Positions 1 through 8,477 are shown, numbered from the stretch's first letter. The stretch: 64,000 bases of DNA from Novosphingobium sp. (GCF_039595395.1 NZ_JBCNLP010000001.1:1178001-1242000), one strand, 5' to 3'. Notes: a model not told the origin generated them from the letters alone. Translations and numbers: made by a program.

Positions 1-90
1 ACCGGCGCCGCCACCCGCGTGCGCTTCGAGGTCAAGGACGGCAAGAAGGTCCGCGTTGCGGTCAAGTCCGGGGAGACGATCGATGGCTGA
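1..90 (+). CDS. rplX: 50S ribosomal protein L24, C-terminal end (partial)
   Basis: Frame 1 is open from the window edge and ends at a TGA at 88-90, giving 29 residues that finish VAVKSGETIDG, the usual L24 C-terminus. L24 is an assembly-initiating protein of the large subunit. The gene is cut by the window edge. Its last 8 bases overlap the start of rplE, which suggests translational coupling and matches the conserved spc operon order rplX-rplE-rpsN. Confidence 0.9.
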   Translation, partial: TGAATRVRFEVKDGKKVRVAVKSGETIDG

Positions 91-661
91 TAAGTACACG
101 CCGCGTCTGAAGACCAAGTTCGACGCCGAGATCGCCAAGGCGATGACCGAGAAGTTCGGTTACAAGAACGCTCTGGAAGTCCCCAAGATCGACAAGATCA
201 CGCTCAATATGGGCGTGGGCGAGGGCACTCAGGACCGTAAGAAGGTCACGACTGCCGCTGCCGAAATGGAGCTGATTGCCGGTCAGAAGCCGGTCGTCAC
301 CCGCGCCAAGAAGTCCGTCGCCCAGTTCAAGCTGCGCGAAGGCATGGCGATCGGTTGCAAGGTCACGCTGCGCCGTGAGCGCATGTATGAGTTCCTCGAC
401 CGTCTGATCACGGTCGCGATGCCCCGCATCCGCGACTTCCGTGGCCTGAACCCGAAGAGCTTCGATGGCCGTGGCAACTATGCCATGGGTCTGAAGGAGC
501 AGATCATCTTCCCGGAAATCAGCTACGATCAGATCGACAAGGTGCGTGGTATGGACATCATCGTCACCACCACCGCGAAGACCGACGAAGAAGCTCGTGA
601 GCTGCTGCGTCTTTTCGGCTTCCCCTTCCCTCAGGAAGAAGAAGCCCAGCAGGCCGCGTAA
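83..661 (+). CDS. rplE: 50S ribosomal protein L5
   Basis: L5 binds 5S rRNA in the central protuberance of the large subunit. The 192-residue product starts MADKYTPRLK and carries the family blocks NMGVGEG, YAMGLKEQIIFPEI and GMDIIVTTTAKT. An upstream in-frame start at 56 exists, but ATG 83 gives the family length and lies inside the end of rplX, as expected for coupled genes. The tail QEEEAQQAA is a short acidic extension. Confidence 0.96.
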   Translation: MADKYTPRLKTKFDAEIAKAMTEKFGYKNALEVPKIDKITLNMGVGEGTQDRKKVTTAAAEMELIAGQKPVVTRAKKSVAQFKLREGMAIGCKVTLRRERMYEFLDRLITVAMPRIRDFRGLNPKSFDGRGNYAMGLKEQIIFPEISYDQIDKVRGMDIIVTTTAKTDEEARELLRLFGFPFPQEEEAQQAA

Positions 662-700
662 GCGCGTCCTTGCAAGGTTCTAGAAAGAGAGCTTAAGTCC

Positions 701-1006
701 ATGGCGAAACTGAGTTCGATCAACAAGAACGAGCGTCGCAAGCAGCTCGTTAAGAAGTATGCCGCGAAGTATGCCAAGCTGAAGGCTGTGGCGGCTGACC
801 AGTCGGCTGATGATACCGAGCGTCTCATCGCCCGTCTGAAGCTGGCGGAAATCCCGCGCAACGCGAATCCTACGCGCGTTCGCAACCGCTGCGCCACCAC
901 CGGCCGCCCGCGCGGCTATTATCGCAAGTTCGGCCTGTGCCGTGTTGAGCTGCGTGATCTGGCCAACAAGGGCCTGATCCCCGGCGTGACCAAGTCGAGC
1001 TGGTAA
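701..1006 (+). CDS. rpsN: 30S ribosomal protein S14
   Basis: A small-subunit head protein of 101 residues. This is the long, zinc-free form: the block NRCATTGRPRGYYRKFGLCR lacks the paired CxxC motifs of the short zinc-binding type. It ends in the conserved PGVTKSSW. It is preceded by a purine-rich Shine-Dalgarno stretch (AGAAAGAGAG) and followed by rpsH after 10 bases. Confidence 0.96.
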   Translation: MAKLSSINKNERRKQLVKKYAAKYAKLKAVAADQSADDTERLIARLKLAEIPRNANPTRVRNRCATTGRPRGYYRKFGLCRVELRDLANKGLIPGVTKSSW

Positions 1007-1016
1007 GGATACTTCG

Positions 1017-1412
1017 ATGGCTTTGACCGATCCCCTGGGTGATATGCTCACCCGCATCCGCAACGGGCAGCAGGCGAAGAAGGATTCCGTCCTTTCGCCC
1101 GCTTCCAAGCTGCGCGCCCGCGTTCTGGAAGTTCTCCAGCGCGAGGGCTACATCCGCGGTTTCTCGGAGGACGCCACCGGCGCCCATCCGCAGCTGCGCA
1201 TCGAGCTGAAGTACTTCGAAGGCGAAGCCGCCATCAAGCACGTCGCTCGCGTCTCCAAGCCCGGTCGCCGGGTGTACTCGGGTAGCAAGGAGCTTCCCGT
1301 GGTGCGCAACGGCCTTGGCATCACCATCGTCTCGACGCCGCGTGGCGTGCTTTCGGATGCCGAAGCGCGCGCTGCCAACGTCGGTGGCGAAGTGCTGGCG
1401 GAGGTGTTCTAA
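1017..1412 (+). CDS. rpsH: 30S ribosomal protein S8
   Basis: A central-domain 16S rRNA-binding protein of 131 residues, starting with the typical MALTDPLGDMLTRIRNGQ and ending with the STPRGVLSDAEAR and GGEVLAEVF blocks. In E. coli S8 is the translational repressor of the spc operon; whether that holds here cannot be seen. Its stop codon shares one base with the rplF start (TAATG). Confidence 0.96.
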   Translation: MALTDPLGDMLTRIRNGQQAKKDSVLSPASKLRARVLEVLQREGYIRGFSEDATGAHPQLRIELKYFEGEAAIKHVARVSKPGRRVYSGSKELPVVRNGLGITIVSTPRGVLSDAEARAANVGGEVLAEVF

Positions 1413-1945
1413 TGAGCCGCATCGGCAAAAAGCCGGTCGCTATTCCGGCCGGCGTCACCGCCACCATCAATGATGGTGTGCTCACCGTGAAGGGTGCCAA
1501 GGGCACGCTCACGCTGGGTCTGGCTGACGAGATCACCTACGCTGTCGAGGACGGCGCGATTTCGGTGCAGCCCGCCAACGACACCAAGCGCGCTCGCGCG
1601 TTCTGGGGTCTGCAGCGCACTCTGGTCGCCAATCTGGTGACCGGCGTGACCGAAGGCTACAGCAAGACCTTGCTCATCACCGGCGTTGGCTATCGTGCCA
1701 CCGCCCAGGGCAAGACTCTGAAGCTGCAGCTGGGCTACAGCCACGACGTCAACTTCCCTGTGCCCGAGGGCATCGAGATCAAGACCCCGGATAACACCAC
1801 GGTCGAAATCTCGGGCATCGACAAGCAGAAGGTTGGCCAGGTGGCCGCGGAGATCCGTCGCTGGCGCAAGCCCGAACCCTACAAGGGCAAGGGTATCAAG
1901 TATCGCGGCGAGTTCATCTTCCGCAAGGAAGGGAAGAAGAAGTAA
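1412..1945 (+). CDS. rplF: 50S ribosomal protein L6
   Basis: L6 lies near the factor-binding region of the large subunit. The 177-residue product starts MSRIGKKPVAIPAGV and carries the C-terminal signature EIRRWRKPEPYKGKGIKY. It is joined to both neighbours by one-base stop/start overlaps (rpsH at 1412, rplR at 1945), so rpsH-rplF-rplR are probably translated as a coupled block. Confidence 0.97.
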   Translation: MSRIGKKPVAIPAGVTATINDGVLTVKGAKGTLTLGLADEITYAVEDGAISVQPANDTKRARAFWGLQRTLVANLVTGVTEGYSKTLLITGVGYRATAQGKTLKLQLGYSHDVNFPVPEGIEIKTPDNTTVEISGIDKQKVGQVAAEIRRWRKPEPYKGKGIKYRGEFIFRKEGKKK

Positions 1946-2295
1946 TGGCCAAGCTGTCACTTTTTGCGCGCCGTCGTCGGCGCGTTCGCACCGCGCTCAA
2001 GGCGCGTGCCGGTGGGCGTCCTCGCCTGTCCGTGCATCGCACCGGCCGCCACATCTACGCCCAGATCATCGACGATGCTTCGGGTCGCACGGTCGCTTCG
2101 GCCTCTTCGCTCAAGAAGGGTTCCAAGGAGATCGGCGCGAACGTTGCTTCGGCCACGGTCGTGGGCAAGGAGCTGGCCGAGGCTGCCAAGGCTGCCGGCG
2201 TTACGGCTGTCGTGTTCGATCGCGGCGGTTTCCTGTTCCATGGCCGCGTCAAGGCGCTGGCCGATGCCGCCCGTGAAGGCGGGCTGGAGTTCTGA
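1945..2295 (+). CDS. rplR: 50S ribosomal protein L18
   Basis: A 5S rRNA-binding protein of 116 residues. The Arg-rich N-terminus (RRRRVRTALKARAGGRPRLS) is followed by VHRTGRHIYAQIIDD and the C-terminal block VVFDRGGFLFHGRVKALADAARE, the normal L18 pattern and length. It overlaps the rplF stop by one base and is followed two bases later by rpsE. Confidence 0.96.
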   Translation: MAKLSLFARRRRRVRTALKARAGGRPRLSVHRTGRHIYAQIIDDASGRTVASASSLKKGSKEIGANVASATVVGKELAEAAKAAGVTAVVFDRGGFLFHGRVKALADAAREGGLEF

Positions 2296-2297
2296 TC

Positions 2298-3008
2298 ATG
2301 GCTGACGAAACCAACCAGGAAGTCGAAACCGTCGCAGCTGCCGCCCCCGAGGGTGGTGAGCGCGAAGGTCGTCGTGGTCGCGGTCGCGGCGGTGAGCGTG
2401 GTGGCGAGCGTGGCGAACGCCGCGGTCGTCGCGACGATCGTCGTGGCAAGCCCGAGGAAGAGCAGGGCGAAGAGCTGATCGAGAAGCTGGTTCACATCAA
2501 CCGCGTCTCGAAGACCGTCAAGGGCGGTAAGCGCTTCGGTTTTGCTGCTCTGGTCGTCGTGGGCGACGGCAAGGGCCGCGTGGGCTTCGGTCATGGCAAG
2601 GCGCGCGAAGTGCCTGAAGCCATCACCAAGGCCACCGCTTCGGCCAAGAAGAAGATGATCCGCGTCGCTCTGAAGGAGGGTCGTACCCTTCATCACGACG
2701 GCAAGGGCCACTTCGGCGCCGGCAAGGTGAACCTGCGTTCGGCTCCGGCCGGTACCGGGATCATCGCGGGCGGCCCGATGCGCGCTGTCTTCGAGAGCCT
2801 GGGCGTTCATGACGTGGTGACCAAGTCGGTCGGCACCTCGAACCCCTACAACATGATCCGCGCCACCTTCGCGGCTCTGGGTGAGCAGACCTCGCCCAAG
2901 TCGGTGGCGCAGCGTCGCGGCAAGAAGGTCACCGACCTGCTGTCGCGCGATGGTCATCACCACAGCGAGGCGCAGCTTGAAGCTGCTGCCGCTGCGATTA
3001 CGGAGTAA
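2298..3008 (+). CDS. rpsE: 30S ribosomal protein S5 with long Arg/Gly-rich N-terminal extension
   Basis: S5 shapes the mRNA entry channel and affects decoding accuracy. Residues from about 60 on match the family (KTVKGGKRFGFAALVVVGD, GAGKVNLRSAPAGTGIIAGG, TSNPYNMIRAT). The protein is 236 residues long against about 166 in E. coli. The extra part is mainly residues 1-58, acidic at first, then a run of RG and RGG-like repeats with Asp/Glu. I know of similar extensions in related alphaproteobacteria, but their role is unknown. Two-base spacing to rplR supports this start. Confidence 0.95.
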   Translation: MADETNQEVETVAAAAPEGGEREGRRGRGRGGERGGERGERRGRRDDRRGKPEEEQGEELIEKLVHINRVSKTVKGGKRFGFAALVVVGDGKGRVGFGHGKAREVPEAITKATASAKKKMIRVALKEGRTLHHDGKGHFGAGKVNLRSAPAGTGIIAGGPMRAVFESLGVHDVVTKSVGTSNPYNMIRATFAALGEQTSPKSVAQRRGKKVTDLLSRDGHHHSEAQLEAAAAAITE

Positions 3009-3013
3009 GCGCA

Positions 3014-3190
3014 ATGGCAACCATCAAGCTCAAGCAGATCGGTTCGCCGATCCGCCGTCCCGAGCATCAGCGCAAGATGCTGATCGGTCTGGGCCTCAAC
3101 AAGATGAATCGCGTCGTCGAGCTTCAGGATACCGCTGAAGTGCGCGGCACGATCGCCAAGCTGCCGCATCTGGTGGCCGTGGTCGACTGA
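3014..3190 (+). CDS. rpmD: 50S ribosomal protein L30
   Basis: A small large-subunit protein, 58 residues, reading MATIKLKQIGSPIRRP through GLGLNKMNRVVELQDT to LPHLVAVVD. Length and the block around residues 25-38 match L30. It begins 5 bases after the rpsE stop. A strong terminator-like hairpin follows it, which is unusual because rplO normally follows closely. Confidence 0.95.
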   Translation: MATIKLKQIGSPIRRPEHQRKMLIGLGLNKMNRVVELQDTAEVRGTIAKLPHLVAVVD

Positions 3191-3213
3191 TCACTGCCTT
3201 GATGTGCAAGAAC

Positions 3214-3248
3214 AGGGCCTCGGCGGAAACGCCGGGGCCTTTTTCTTT
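3214..3248 (+). terminator. Intrinsic terminator or attenuator between rpmD and rplO
   Basis: A 12-bp stem (3214-3225 with 3230-3241) with a GAAA tetraloop runs straight into TTTTTCTTT. It has the form of a textbook Rho-independent terminator, yet it lies inside the spc operon, with a 202-base gap between rpmD and rplO. Confidence 0.75.
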
Positions 3249-3392
3249 GTGCGGCGGGGCAGGGGCCAGGGATTCCACAAAGTGGGTGACAAGGCGCGAC
3301 TCTTGTCCTATGGGCGCCGCTTCCATTCGGCGCGTGGGCCTGCGGCTTACGCGCTTTTCTTAGCGCGACTAGAGCGAAAGCGAGTGCATATC

Positions 3393-3872
3393 ATGGTTAA
3401 ACTGAACGAACTCTTCGACAACTACGGCGCCCGTCACCGTCGCATGCGCGTTGGCCGCGGCATCGGCTCGGGCAAGGGCAAGACTGCCGGTCGTGGTCAG
3501 AAGGGTGCCAAGGCGCGTTCGGGCGTCTCGATCAACGGCTTCGAAGGCGGCCAGATGCCGCTCCACATGCGTCTGCCGAAGCGCGGCTTCAACAACCCCT
3601 TCGGCAAGGACTATGCCGAGGTGAATCTGGGCATGATCCAGAAGTTCATCGAAGCCGGCAAGCTGGACATCTCGGGCGTTGTCGATCACGCCGCTCTGAA
3701 GGCCGCTGGCCTGGCCCGTGGCGGCAAGGATGGCGTGCGTCTGCTGGCCAAGGGTGAGTTCTCCTCGAAGGTGTCCTTCAAGGTGACCGGCGTGTCGAAG
3801 GGCGCCCGCGCTGCTGTCGAGGCCGCTGGTGGTTCGATCGAACTGCCCGCCCCCAAGGCTGCTGCGGAATAA
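3393..3872 (+). CDS. rplO: 50S ribosomal protein L15
   Basis: A late-assembly large-subunit protein, 159 residues. MVKLNELFDNYGARHRRMRVGRG followed by the Gly/Lys-rich GSGKGKTAGRGQKGAKARSG and the GFEGGQMPLHMRLPKRGFNNPF block identify L15. The frame is open from 3204, but the extra upstream residues match nothing in the family, so ATG 3393 is chosen. A hairpin precedes the gene by about 145 bases and another follows it, so it may be transcribed partly on its own. Confidence 0.95.
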   Translation: MVKLNELFDNYGARHRRMRVGRGIGSGKGKTAGRGQKGAKARSGVSINGFEGGQMPLHMRLPKRGFNNPFGKDYAEVNLGMIQKFIEAGKLDISGVVDHAALKAAGLARGGKDGVRLLAKGEFSSKVSFKVTGVSKGARAAVEAAGGSIELPAPKAAAE

Positions 3873-3885
3873 TTCGCAATGAATT

Positions 3886-3922
3886 GACGGGCGGGGTTCC
3901 AGAGACCCCGCCCGTCTCTTAT
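3886..3922 (+). terminator. Hairpin between rplO and secY
   Basis: A perfect 12-bp inverted repeat (3886-3897 with 3905-3916, arm GACGGGCGGGGT) with a 7-base loop is followed by TCTTATAT. The T tract is poor, so partial termination or an mRNA-stabilising hairpin is as likely as a full terminator. Confidence 0.6.
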
Positions 3923-4004
3923 ATGGGGTCTTCCGAAACCGGAGAGACTACCGCCGCTCATGCGACACGGATGTGTGCGGCCCCATCCAAGGCTTGACCA
4001 TCTC

Positions 4005-5372
4005 ATGGCTTCACGCGCCGACAATATCGCGAGCACGCTCAGTCTCGCCAATTTTTCCAAGGCGACCGAACTGAAGAACCGCATCTGGTTCACGGTTGGC
4101 GCTTTGATCGTTTTCCGCTTCCTCAGCTTCGTGCCGCTGCCGGGCATCAATCCGTTGATCCTCGACAAGCTCTATTCGCGCACGCAGGGCGGCATCCTCG
4201 ACATTTTCAACACCTTCTCGGGTGGCTCGCTGCAGCGCATGAGCCTGATCGCTCTGGGCGTGATGCCTTACATCACCGCCTCGATCGTGGTTCAGCTTGC
4301 CGCCTCGCTGCATCCCGCGCTGGCCTCCCTGAAGAAGGAAGGCGAGAGCGGTCGCAAGAAGATGAACCAGTACACCCGCTATGGCGCGGTGCTGCTGACC
4401 GCCATCCAGGGCTATTTCGTCGCCAACGGCCTCGAAGCCTATGGCGCGTCGAGCGGCCTGCAGGCGGTGGTGCTGCCCAGCATGATCTTCCGCGTCTCGG
4501 CTGTCATCAGCCTGATCGGCGGCACGATGTTCCTGCTGTGGCTGGGTGAGCAGATCACCTCGCGCGGGATCGGCAACGGCACGTCGCTGATCATCATGGC
4601 CGGCATCGTCGCCCAGATGCCGCAGTTCTTCACGCAGCTCTTCGAGGGCGGCAGCTCGGGCTCGGTCAGCCCGATCGTCATCATCGGCATGCTGGCGCTG
4701 GTCATCGGCATGATCCTGTTCATCAGCTTTATGGAGCGCGCCACGCGCCGCCTGCTGATCCAGTATCCCAAAAGGCCAACGCAGAACGGCATGATGCATG
4801 CCGACCGCAGCCATCTGCCGCTGAAGATCAACACCGCGGGCGTGATCCCGCCGATCTTCGCCAGCTCGCTGCTGCTGCTGCCGCTGACCATCACGCAGTT
4901 CGCCGGCAAGTCGGTTTCGCCCGACAGCAAGCTGGGCGGCGTGATCGTCGCGCTCAACCAGTATCTGGGTCATGGCAAGCCGCTTTATATGCTGCTCTAT
5001 GCCCTGGGCATCGTGTTCTTCTGCTTCTTCTACACCGCGGTTGTCTTCAACCCGGAGGAGACGGCGGACAATCTGAAGCGCAACGGCGGCTTCATCCCCG
5101 GCATCCGTCCGGGCAAGAACACGGCGACCTACCTTGATTACGTGCTGACGCGAATCACGGTTTTGGGCGCTGCCTATATTACTATAGTCTGCATTGTGCC
5201 TGAGTTCTTCATGGAACAGACTGGCCTGCGTCTGGTGGTGGCCGGTGGCACCAGCCTGCTGATCGTGGTGAACGTGACCGTCGATACGATCACGCAGATC
5301 CAGTCGCATCTGCTGGCGCATCAGTACGGCGATCTCATCAAGAAGGCGAAGCTGAAGGGTCGCATGCGCTAA
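4005..5372 (+). CDS. secY: Preprotein translocase subunit SecY
   Basis: The central channel of the Sec translocon, working with SecE, SecG and SecA. The 455-residue protein has ten hydrophobic segments, the first after KNRIWFTVGALIVFR. It carries the plug-region GIMPYI-type motif as GVMPYITASIVVQ, the cytosolic loop block GGFIPGIRPGKNTA, and ends near KKAKLKGRMR. The frame is open from 3960, but MASRADNIAS at 4005 fits the family N-terminus. It sits in its usual place between rplO and adk. Confidence 0.95.
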   Translation: MASRADNIASTLSLANFSKATELKNRIWFTVGALIVFRFLSFVPLPGINPLILDKLYSRTQGGILDIFNTFSGGSLQRMSLIALGVMPYITASIVVQLAASLHPALASLKKEGESGRKKMNQYTRYGAVLLTAIQGYFVANGLEAYGASSGLQAVVLPSMIFRVSAVISLIGGTMFLLWLGEQITSRGIGNGTSLIIMAGIVAQMPQFFTQLFEGGSSGSVSPIVIIGMLALVIGMILFISFMERATRRLLIQYPKRPTQNGMMHADRSHLPLKINTAGVIPPIFASSLLLLPLTITQFAGKSVSPDSKLGGVIVALNQYLGHGKPLYMLLYALGIVFFCFFYTAVVFNPEETADNLKRNGGFIPGIRPGKNTATYLDYVLTRITVLGAAYITIVCIVPEFFMEQTGLRLVVAGGTSLLIVVNVTVDTITQIQSHLLAHQYGDLIKKAKLKGRMR

Positions 5373-5427
5373 GGCGCATGCCCCAAGGCTATTCTTTTCA
5401 CCGCCGATTCAGTGGGGGAATTAGGAC

Positions 5428-6072
5428 GTGAACATCATTCTGCTTGGGCCGCCGGGGGCGGGCAAGGGAACCCAGGCGCAACGTCTGGTTGAGCGTTTCG
5501 GCATGAAGCAGCTTTCCACCGGTGACATGCTGCGTGCCGCCGTGAAGGCGCAGACCGCTGTGGGCCTTCAGGCCAAGGCTGTGATGGAGCGCGGCGAGCT
5601 GGTCTCCGACGAGATCGTCTCGGCGCTGATCGGTGAAGAGCTGGACGCCATGGGCGCCGGCACGGGCGCGATCTTCGACGGCTATCCCCGTACCGAGGCG
5701 CAGGCCGAATCGCTCGACGGCATTCTGTCCTCGCGCGGTCGCAAGCTGGATCATGTGGTCGAGCTGAATGTCGACGAGGACGCTCTGGTTGAGCGCATCA
5801 CCGGCCGCTACACCTGCGCGACCTGCGGCAAGGGCTATCACGATCATTTCGAGAAGCCCAAGGTCGAGGGCGTTTGCGACAAATGTGGCGGCACCGAGTT
5901 CAAGCGCCGTCCCGACGACAATGAGGCCACCGTGCGCACCCGCATGGCTGAATATCGCGCCAAGACCGCGCCGATTCTGCCGGTCTATGAGGCGCGCGGC
6001 ATCGTGCACCGTGTCGACGGCATGGCGCCGATGGATGATGTGACCGCCGCCATCGCGGCCATCATCGGCTGA
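5428..6072 (+). CDS. adk: Adenylate kinase, zinc-type LID
   Basis: Interconverts ATP + AMP and 2 ADP in the cytosol. The 214-residue protein begins MNIILLGPPGAGKGTQAQ (Walker A) from a GTG codon. It has the AMP-binding STGDMLRAA and GYPRT blocks. The LID carries a four-cysteine site, CATC around residue 130 and CDKC about 20 residues later, so it probably binds zinc. secY-adk is a conserved pairing. A terminator follows. Confidence 0.96.
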   Translation: MNIILLGPPGAGKGTQAQRLVERFGMKQLSTGDMLRAAVKAQTAVGLQAKAVMERGELVSDEIVSALIGEELDAMGAGTGAIFDGYPRTEAQAESLDGILSSRGRKLDHVVELNVDEDALVERITGRYTCATCGKGYHDHFEKPKVEGVCDKCGGTEFKRRPDDNEATVRTRMAEYRAKTAPILPVYEARGIVHRVDGMAPMDDVTAAIAAIIG

Positions 6073-6444
6073 CGTCTCGGCATGGGGCAGGGCGGGGCCA
6101 AGCGGCACCTTTGACCTGCTTCCTGCTTTGGTGTAACAATCGGGCGGAGCTGATCCACGGATCGGCTCCGCTTTCGGCTTTAAGGGCCGAAGTCACGTTG
6201 ACTTATCCGGTCGGCGTTGACACTCGGCGCGAATCGGTTTAGTCGCGCCCTTCACTCGACAAAAATAGGACAGTTCGGTTAGGGATTCGCCATTGGAATT
6301 GCCATGGTGGGGCCAGCCGAATGGTTTTGTTTGGGTTTTCGGGTGCATGAGCGTTGAGATGGAGGCCTTGAAGCACCATCCGGCATCCCTATCTGGGATG
6401 CACCGGGCGGTTGCCATGGGCTTCTGTGGAGCATGGAGAAGTAA
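6073..6444 (+). promoter_or_regulatory. Intergenic region between adk and rpsM: terminator, then leader of the alpha operon
   Basis: The region holds the adk terminator (6144-6180), then a stretch with TTGACT at 6198 and TTGACA at 6217, which may be -35 boxes, though no good -10 follows. A leader hairpin GCATCCC/GGGATGC lies at 6383-6401, about 45 bases before the GTG start of rpsM. In E. coli the rpsM leader is bound by S4 to regulate the alpha operon; a similar role here is only a guess. I see no gene in the interval. Confidence 0.4.
6144..6180 (+). terminator. Rho-independent terminator after adk
   Basis: A 12-bp stem with one G-U pair (6144-6155 with 6160-6171, loop CACG) is followed by TTTCGGCTTT. 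It probably ends the secY-adk transcript before the alpha operon begins. Confidence 0.7.
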
Positions 6445-6813
6445 GTGGCTCGTATTGCCGGGGTGAACATCCCCACCAACAAGCGCGTGATCATCGCGCT
6501 GACCTACATTCACGGCATTGGTGCGTTCAAGGCCAAGCAGATCGCCGACAAGCTGGGTATCGACCATACCCGCCGCGTGCAGGACCTTTCCGACCAGGAA
6601 GTGCTCCACATCCGCGAGACGATCGACGCGGAGCACACCGTGGAAGGCGACCTGCGTCGCGAAACCGCGATGAACATCAAGCGTCTGATGGACCTGGGCT
6701 GCTACCGCGGCCTGCGTCACCGTAAGGGCCTGCCGGTCCGCGGTCAGCGCACGCACACCAACGCCCGCACCCGCAAGGGCAAGGCCAAGCCCATCGCTGG
6801 CAAGAAGAAGTAA
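6445..6813 (+). CDS. rpsM: 30S ribosomal protein S13
   Basis: A head protein contacting the P-site tRNA and intersubunit bridges. The 122 residues start MARIAGVNIPTNKRV from GTG, with a GGAG Shine-Dalgarno a few bases upstream. The C-terminal RGLRHRKGLPVRGQRTHTN and Lys/Arg-rich tail are typical. It opens the alpha operon, followed by rpsK, rpoA and rplQ. Confidence 0.96.
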   Translation: MARIAGVNIPTNKRVIIALTYIHGIGAFKAKQIADKLGIDHTRRVQDLSDQEVLHIRETIDAEHTVEGDLRRETAMNIKRLMDLGCYRGLRHRKGLPVRGQRTHTNARTRKGKAKPIAGKKK

Positions 6814-6865
6814 GCCTTAACCCGGCTCACCCTCTCTTTTTGTACAGAATACAGGATTTTATCCA

Positions 6866-7255
6866 ATGGCACGTGAACCCCAGCGCCTTCGTAAGCGGGA
6901 GCGCAAGAACATCACCAGCGGCATTGCACACGTCAATGCCAGCTTCAACAACACCATGGTCACCATCACCGATGCCCAGGGCAATGCGATCAGCTGGTCG
7001 TCTGCCGGCATGATGGGCTTCAAGGGCTCGCGCAAGTCGACCCCTTATGCTGCCCAGGTGGCCGCTGACGACGCCGGCAAGAAGGCCGCCGAACACGGCG
7101 TGCGCACGCTGGAAGTGGAAGTGAAGGGCCCGGGTTCGGGTCGTGAGAGCGCCCTGCGCGCCCTCCAGGCGGTCGGTTTCACCATCACGTCGATCCGCGA
7201 CGTGACGCCGATCCCGCACAACGGCGTTCGCCCCTCCAAGCGTCGTCGCGTCTGA
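6866..7255 (+). CDS. rpsK: 30S ribosomal protein S11
   Basis: A platform protein near the mRNA exit. The 129-residue product has the signature HVNASFNNTMVTITDAQGN and ends DVTPIPHNGVRPSKRRRV, the invariant S11 C-terminus. It lies 52 bases after rpsM. The rpsD gene that sits in this operon in E. coli is absent, as is usual for alphaproteobacteria. Confidence 0.96.
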   Translation: MAREPQRLRKRERKNITSGIAHVNASFNNTMVTITDAQGNAISWSSAGMMGFKGSRKSTPYAAQVAADDAGKKAAEHGVRTLEVEVKGPGSGRESALRALQAVGFTITSIRDVTPIPHNGVRPSKRRRV

Positions 7256-7267
7256 CGATGCATCGGT

Positions 7268-7300
7268 GACGGGCGCCTGTTTCGGCGCCTGTCGCTTTTC
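7268..7300 (+). terminator. Terminator-like hairpin between rpsK and rpoA
   Basis: A 10-bp stem with one G-U pair (7268-7277 with 7284-7293) is followed by GCTTTTC. A second, longer hairpin with one bulge (7306-7319 with 7324-7336) follows directly and ends in TTT. Partial termination or processing between rpsK and rpoA is possible. Confidence 0.55.
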
Positions 7301-7367
7301 TGCAAGGCCGCCGCATCACGCGCGTGATGCGCGGCCTTTCCCGCCAGAATAACCCCAGGGGAAGTCC

Positions 7368-8435
7368 ATGACTGTCAACATCAAGAACTGGCAGGAACTG
7401 AAGAAGCCCAACGCCCTCGAGATCAAGCCGGGTGCCGATGGGAAGCGCCGCGCGACCTTCGTCGCCGAGCCGCTCGAGCGTGGTTTCGGCCTGACGCTCG
7501 GCAACGCGCTGCGTCGCGTGCTGCTCTCCTCGCTTCAGGGCGCGGCGATCACCTCGATCAAGATCGAGAATGTCCTGCATGAGTTCTCCAGCCTGGCTGG
7601 CGTCCGCGAGGACGTGACCGACATCGTGCTGAACGTGAAGCAGATCGCCCTGCGCATGCAGGGTGAGGGCCCCAAGCGCCTCCAGCTGTCGGCCACCGGC
7701 CCGGCTGAGGTCAAGGCGGGCGACATCGCCGTCACCGGCGATATCGAGGTGATGAACAAGGATCTGGTGATCTGTCATCTCGACGAAGGCGCCACCCTGA
7801 ACATGGAACTGACCGCCGACACCGGCAAGGGTTACGTTCCGGCCGTTCAGAACCGCCCCGTCGATGCGCCGATCGGTCTGATCCCCGTCGACTCGCTCTA
7901 CTCGCCGGTGCGTCAGGTCAGCTACAAGGTTGACAACGCCCGTATCGGCCAGGAGCTGGACTACGACAAGCTGAACCTCTCGGTGGAAACCGACGGCACC
8001 ATCACCCCGGAAGACGCCGTGGCCTATGCCGCGCGCATCCTTCAGGACCAGCTGGCGCTGTTCGTCCACTTCGAGGACGTTGCTCCCATCGGTGCGCCTT
8101 CGCTCGCCGGCATGGGCGGTGCTGCCAGCGCCGCTCCGGAAGAGGGCGACACCAACCAGCTCAACCGCTACCTCCTCAAGAAGGTGGACGAGCTGGAGCT
8201 GTCGGTCCGTTCCGCCAACTGCCTCAAGAACGACAACATCATCTACATCGGCGATCTGGTCCAGAAGACCGAAGCCGAGATGCTGCGCACGCCGAACTTC
8301 GGCCGCAAGTCGCTCAACGAGATCAAGGAAGTTCTCTCTTCGATGGGTCTGCGCCTCGGCATGGACATTCCGGGCTGGCCGCCCGAGAACATCGAGGAAA
8401 TGGCCAAGAAGCTCGAACAAGAGCTGCTGGGTTAA
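7368..8435 (+). CDS. rpoA: DNA-directed RNA polymerase alpha subunit
   Basis: The alpha subunit dimerises to scaffold core polymerase and binds UP elements and activators. The 355 residues hold the N-terminal assembly domain (GFGLTLGNALRRVLLSSL near residue 45), a linker rich in Ala/Gly/Glu near residue 255, and the C-terminal DNA-binding domain (SVRSANCLKNDNI through FGRKSLNEIKEVL). The tail MDIPGWPPENIEEMAKKLEQ is usual for alphaproteobacteria. Confidence 0.97.
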   Translation: MTVNIKNWQELKKPNALEIKPGADGKRRATFVAEPLERGFGLTLGNALRRVLLSSLQGAAITSIKIENVLHEFSSLAGVREDVTDIVLNVKQIALRMQGEGPKRLQLSATGPAEVKAGDIAVTGDIEVMNKDLVICHLDEGATLNMELTADTGKGYVPAVQNRPVDAPIGLIPVDSLYSPVRQVSYKVDNARIGQELDYDKLNLSVETDGTITPEDAVAYAARILQDQLALFVHFEDVAPIGAPSLAGMGGAASAAPEEGDTNQLNRYLLKKVDELELSVRSANCLKNDNIIYIGDLVQKTEAEMLRTPNFGRKSLNEIKEVLSSMGLRLGMDIPGWPPENIEEMAKKLEQELLG

Positions 8436-8443
8436 GGAATTGG

Positions 8444-8477
8444 GAAGGCGCCTCGAAAGGGGCGCCTTCTGCCTTTA
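8444..8477 (+). terminator. Terminator-like hairpin between rpoA and rplQ
   Basis: An 11-bp stem (8444-8454 with 8459-8469) with a GAAA loop is followed by TGCCTTT. It lies 9 bases after the rpoA stop, while rplQ starts 156 bases after that stop. Confidence 0.55.

Noticed and set aside
6198..6245. TTGACT/TTGACA boxes before rpsM as a defined promoter
   Set aside because: No convincing -10 at 16-18 bases, so only noted inside the intergenic entry.
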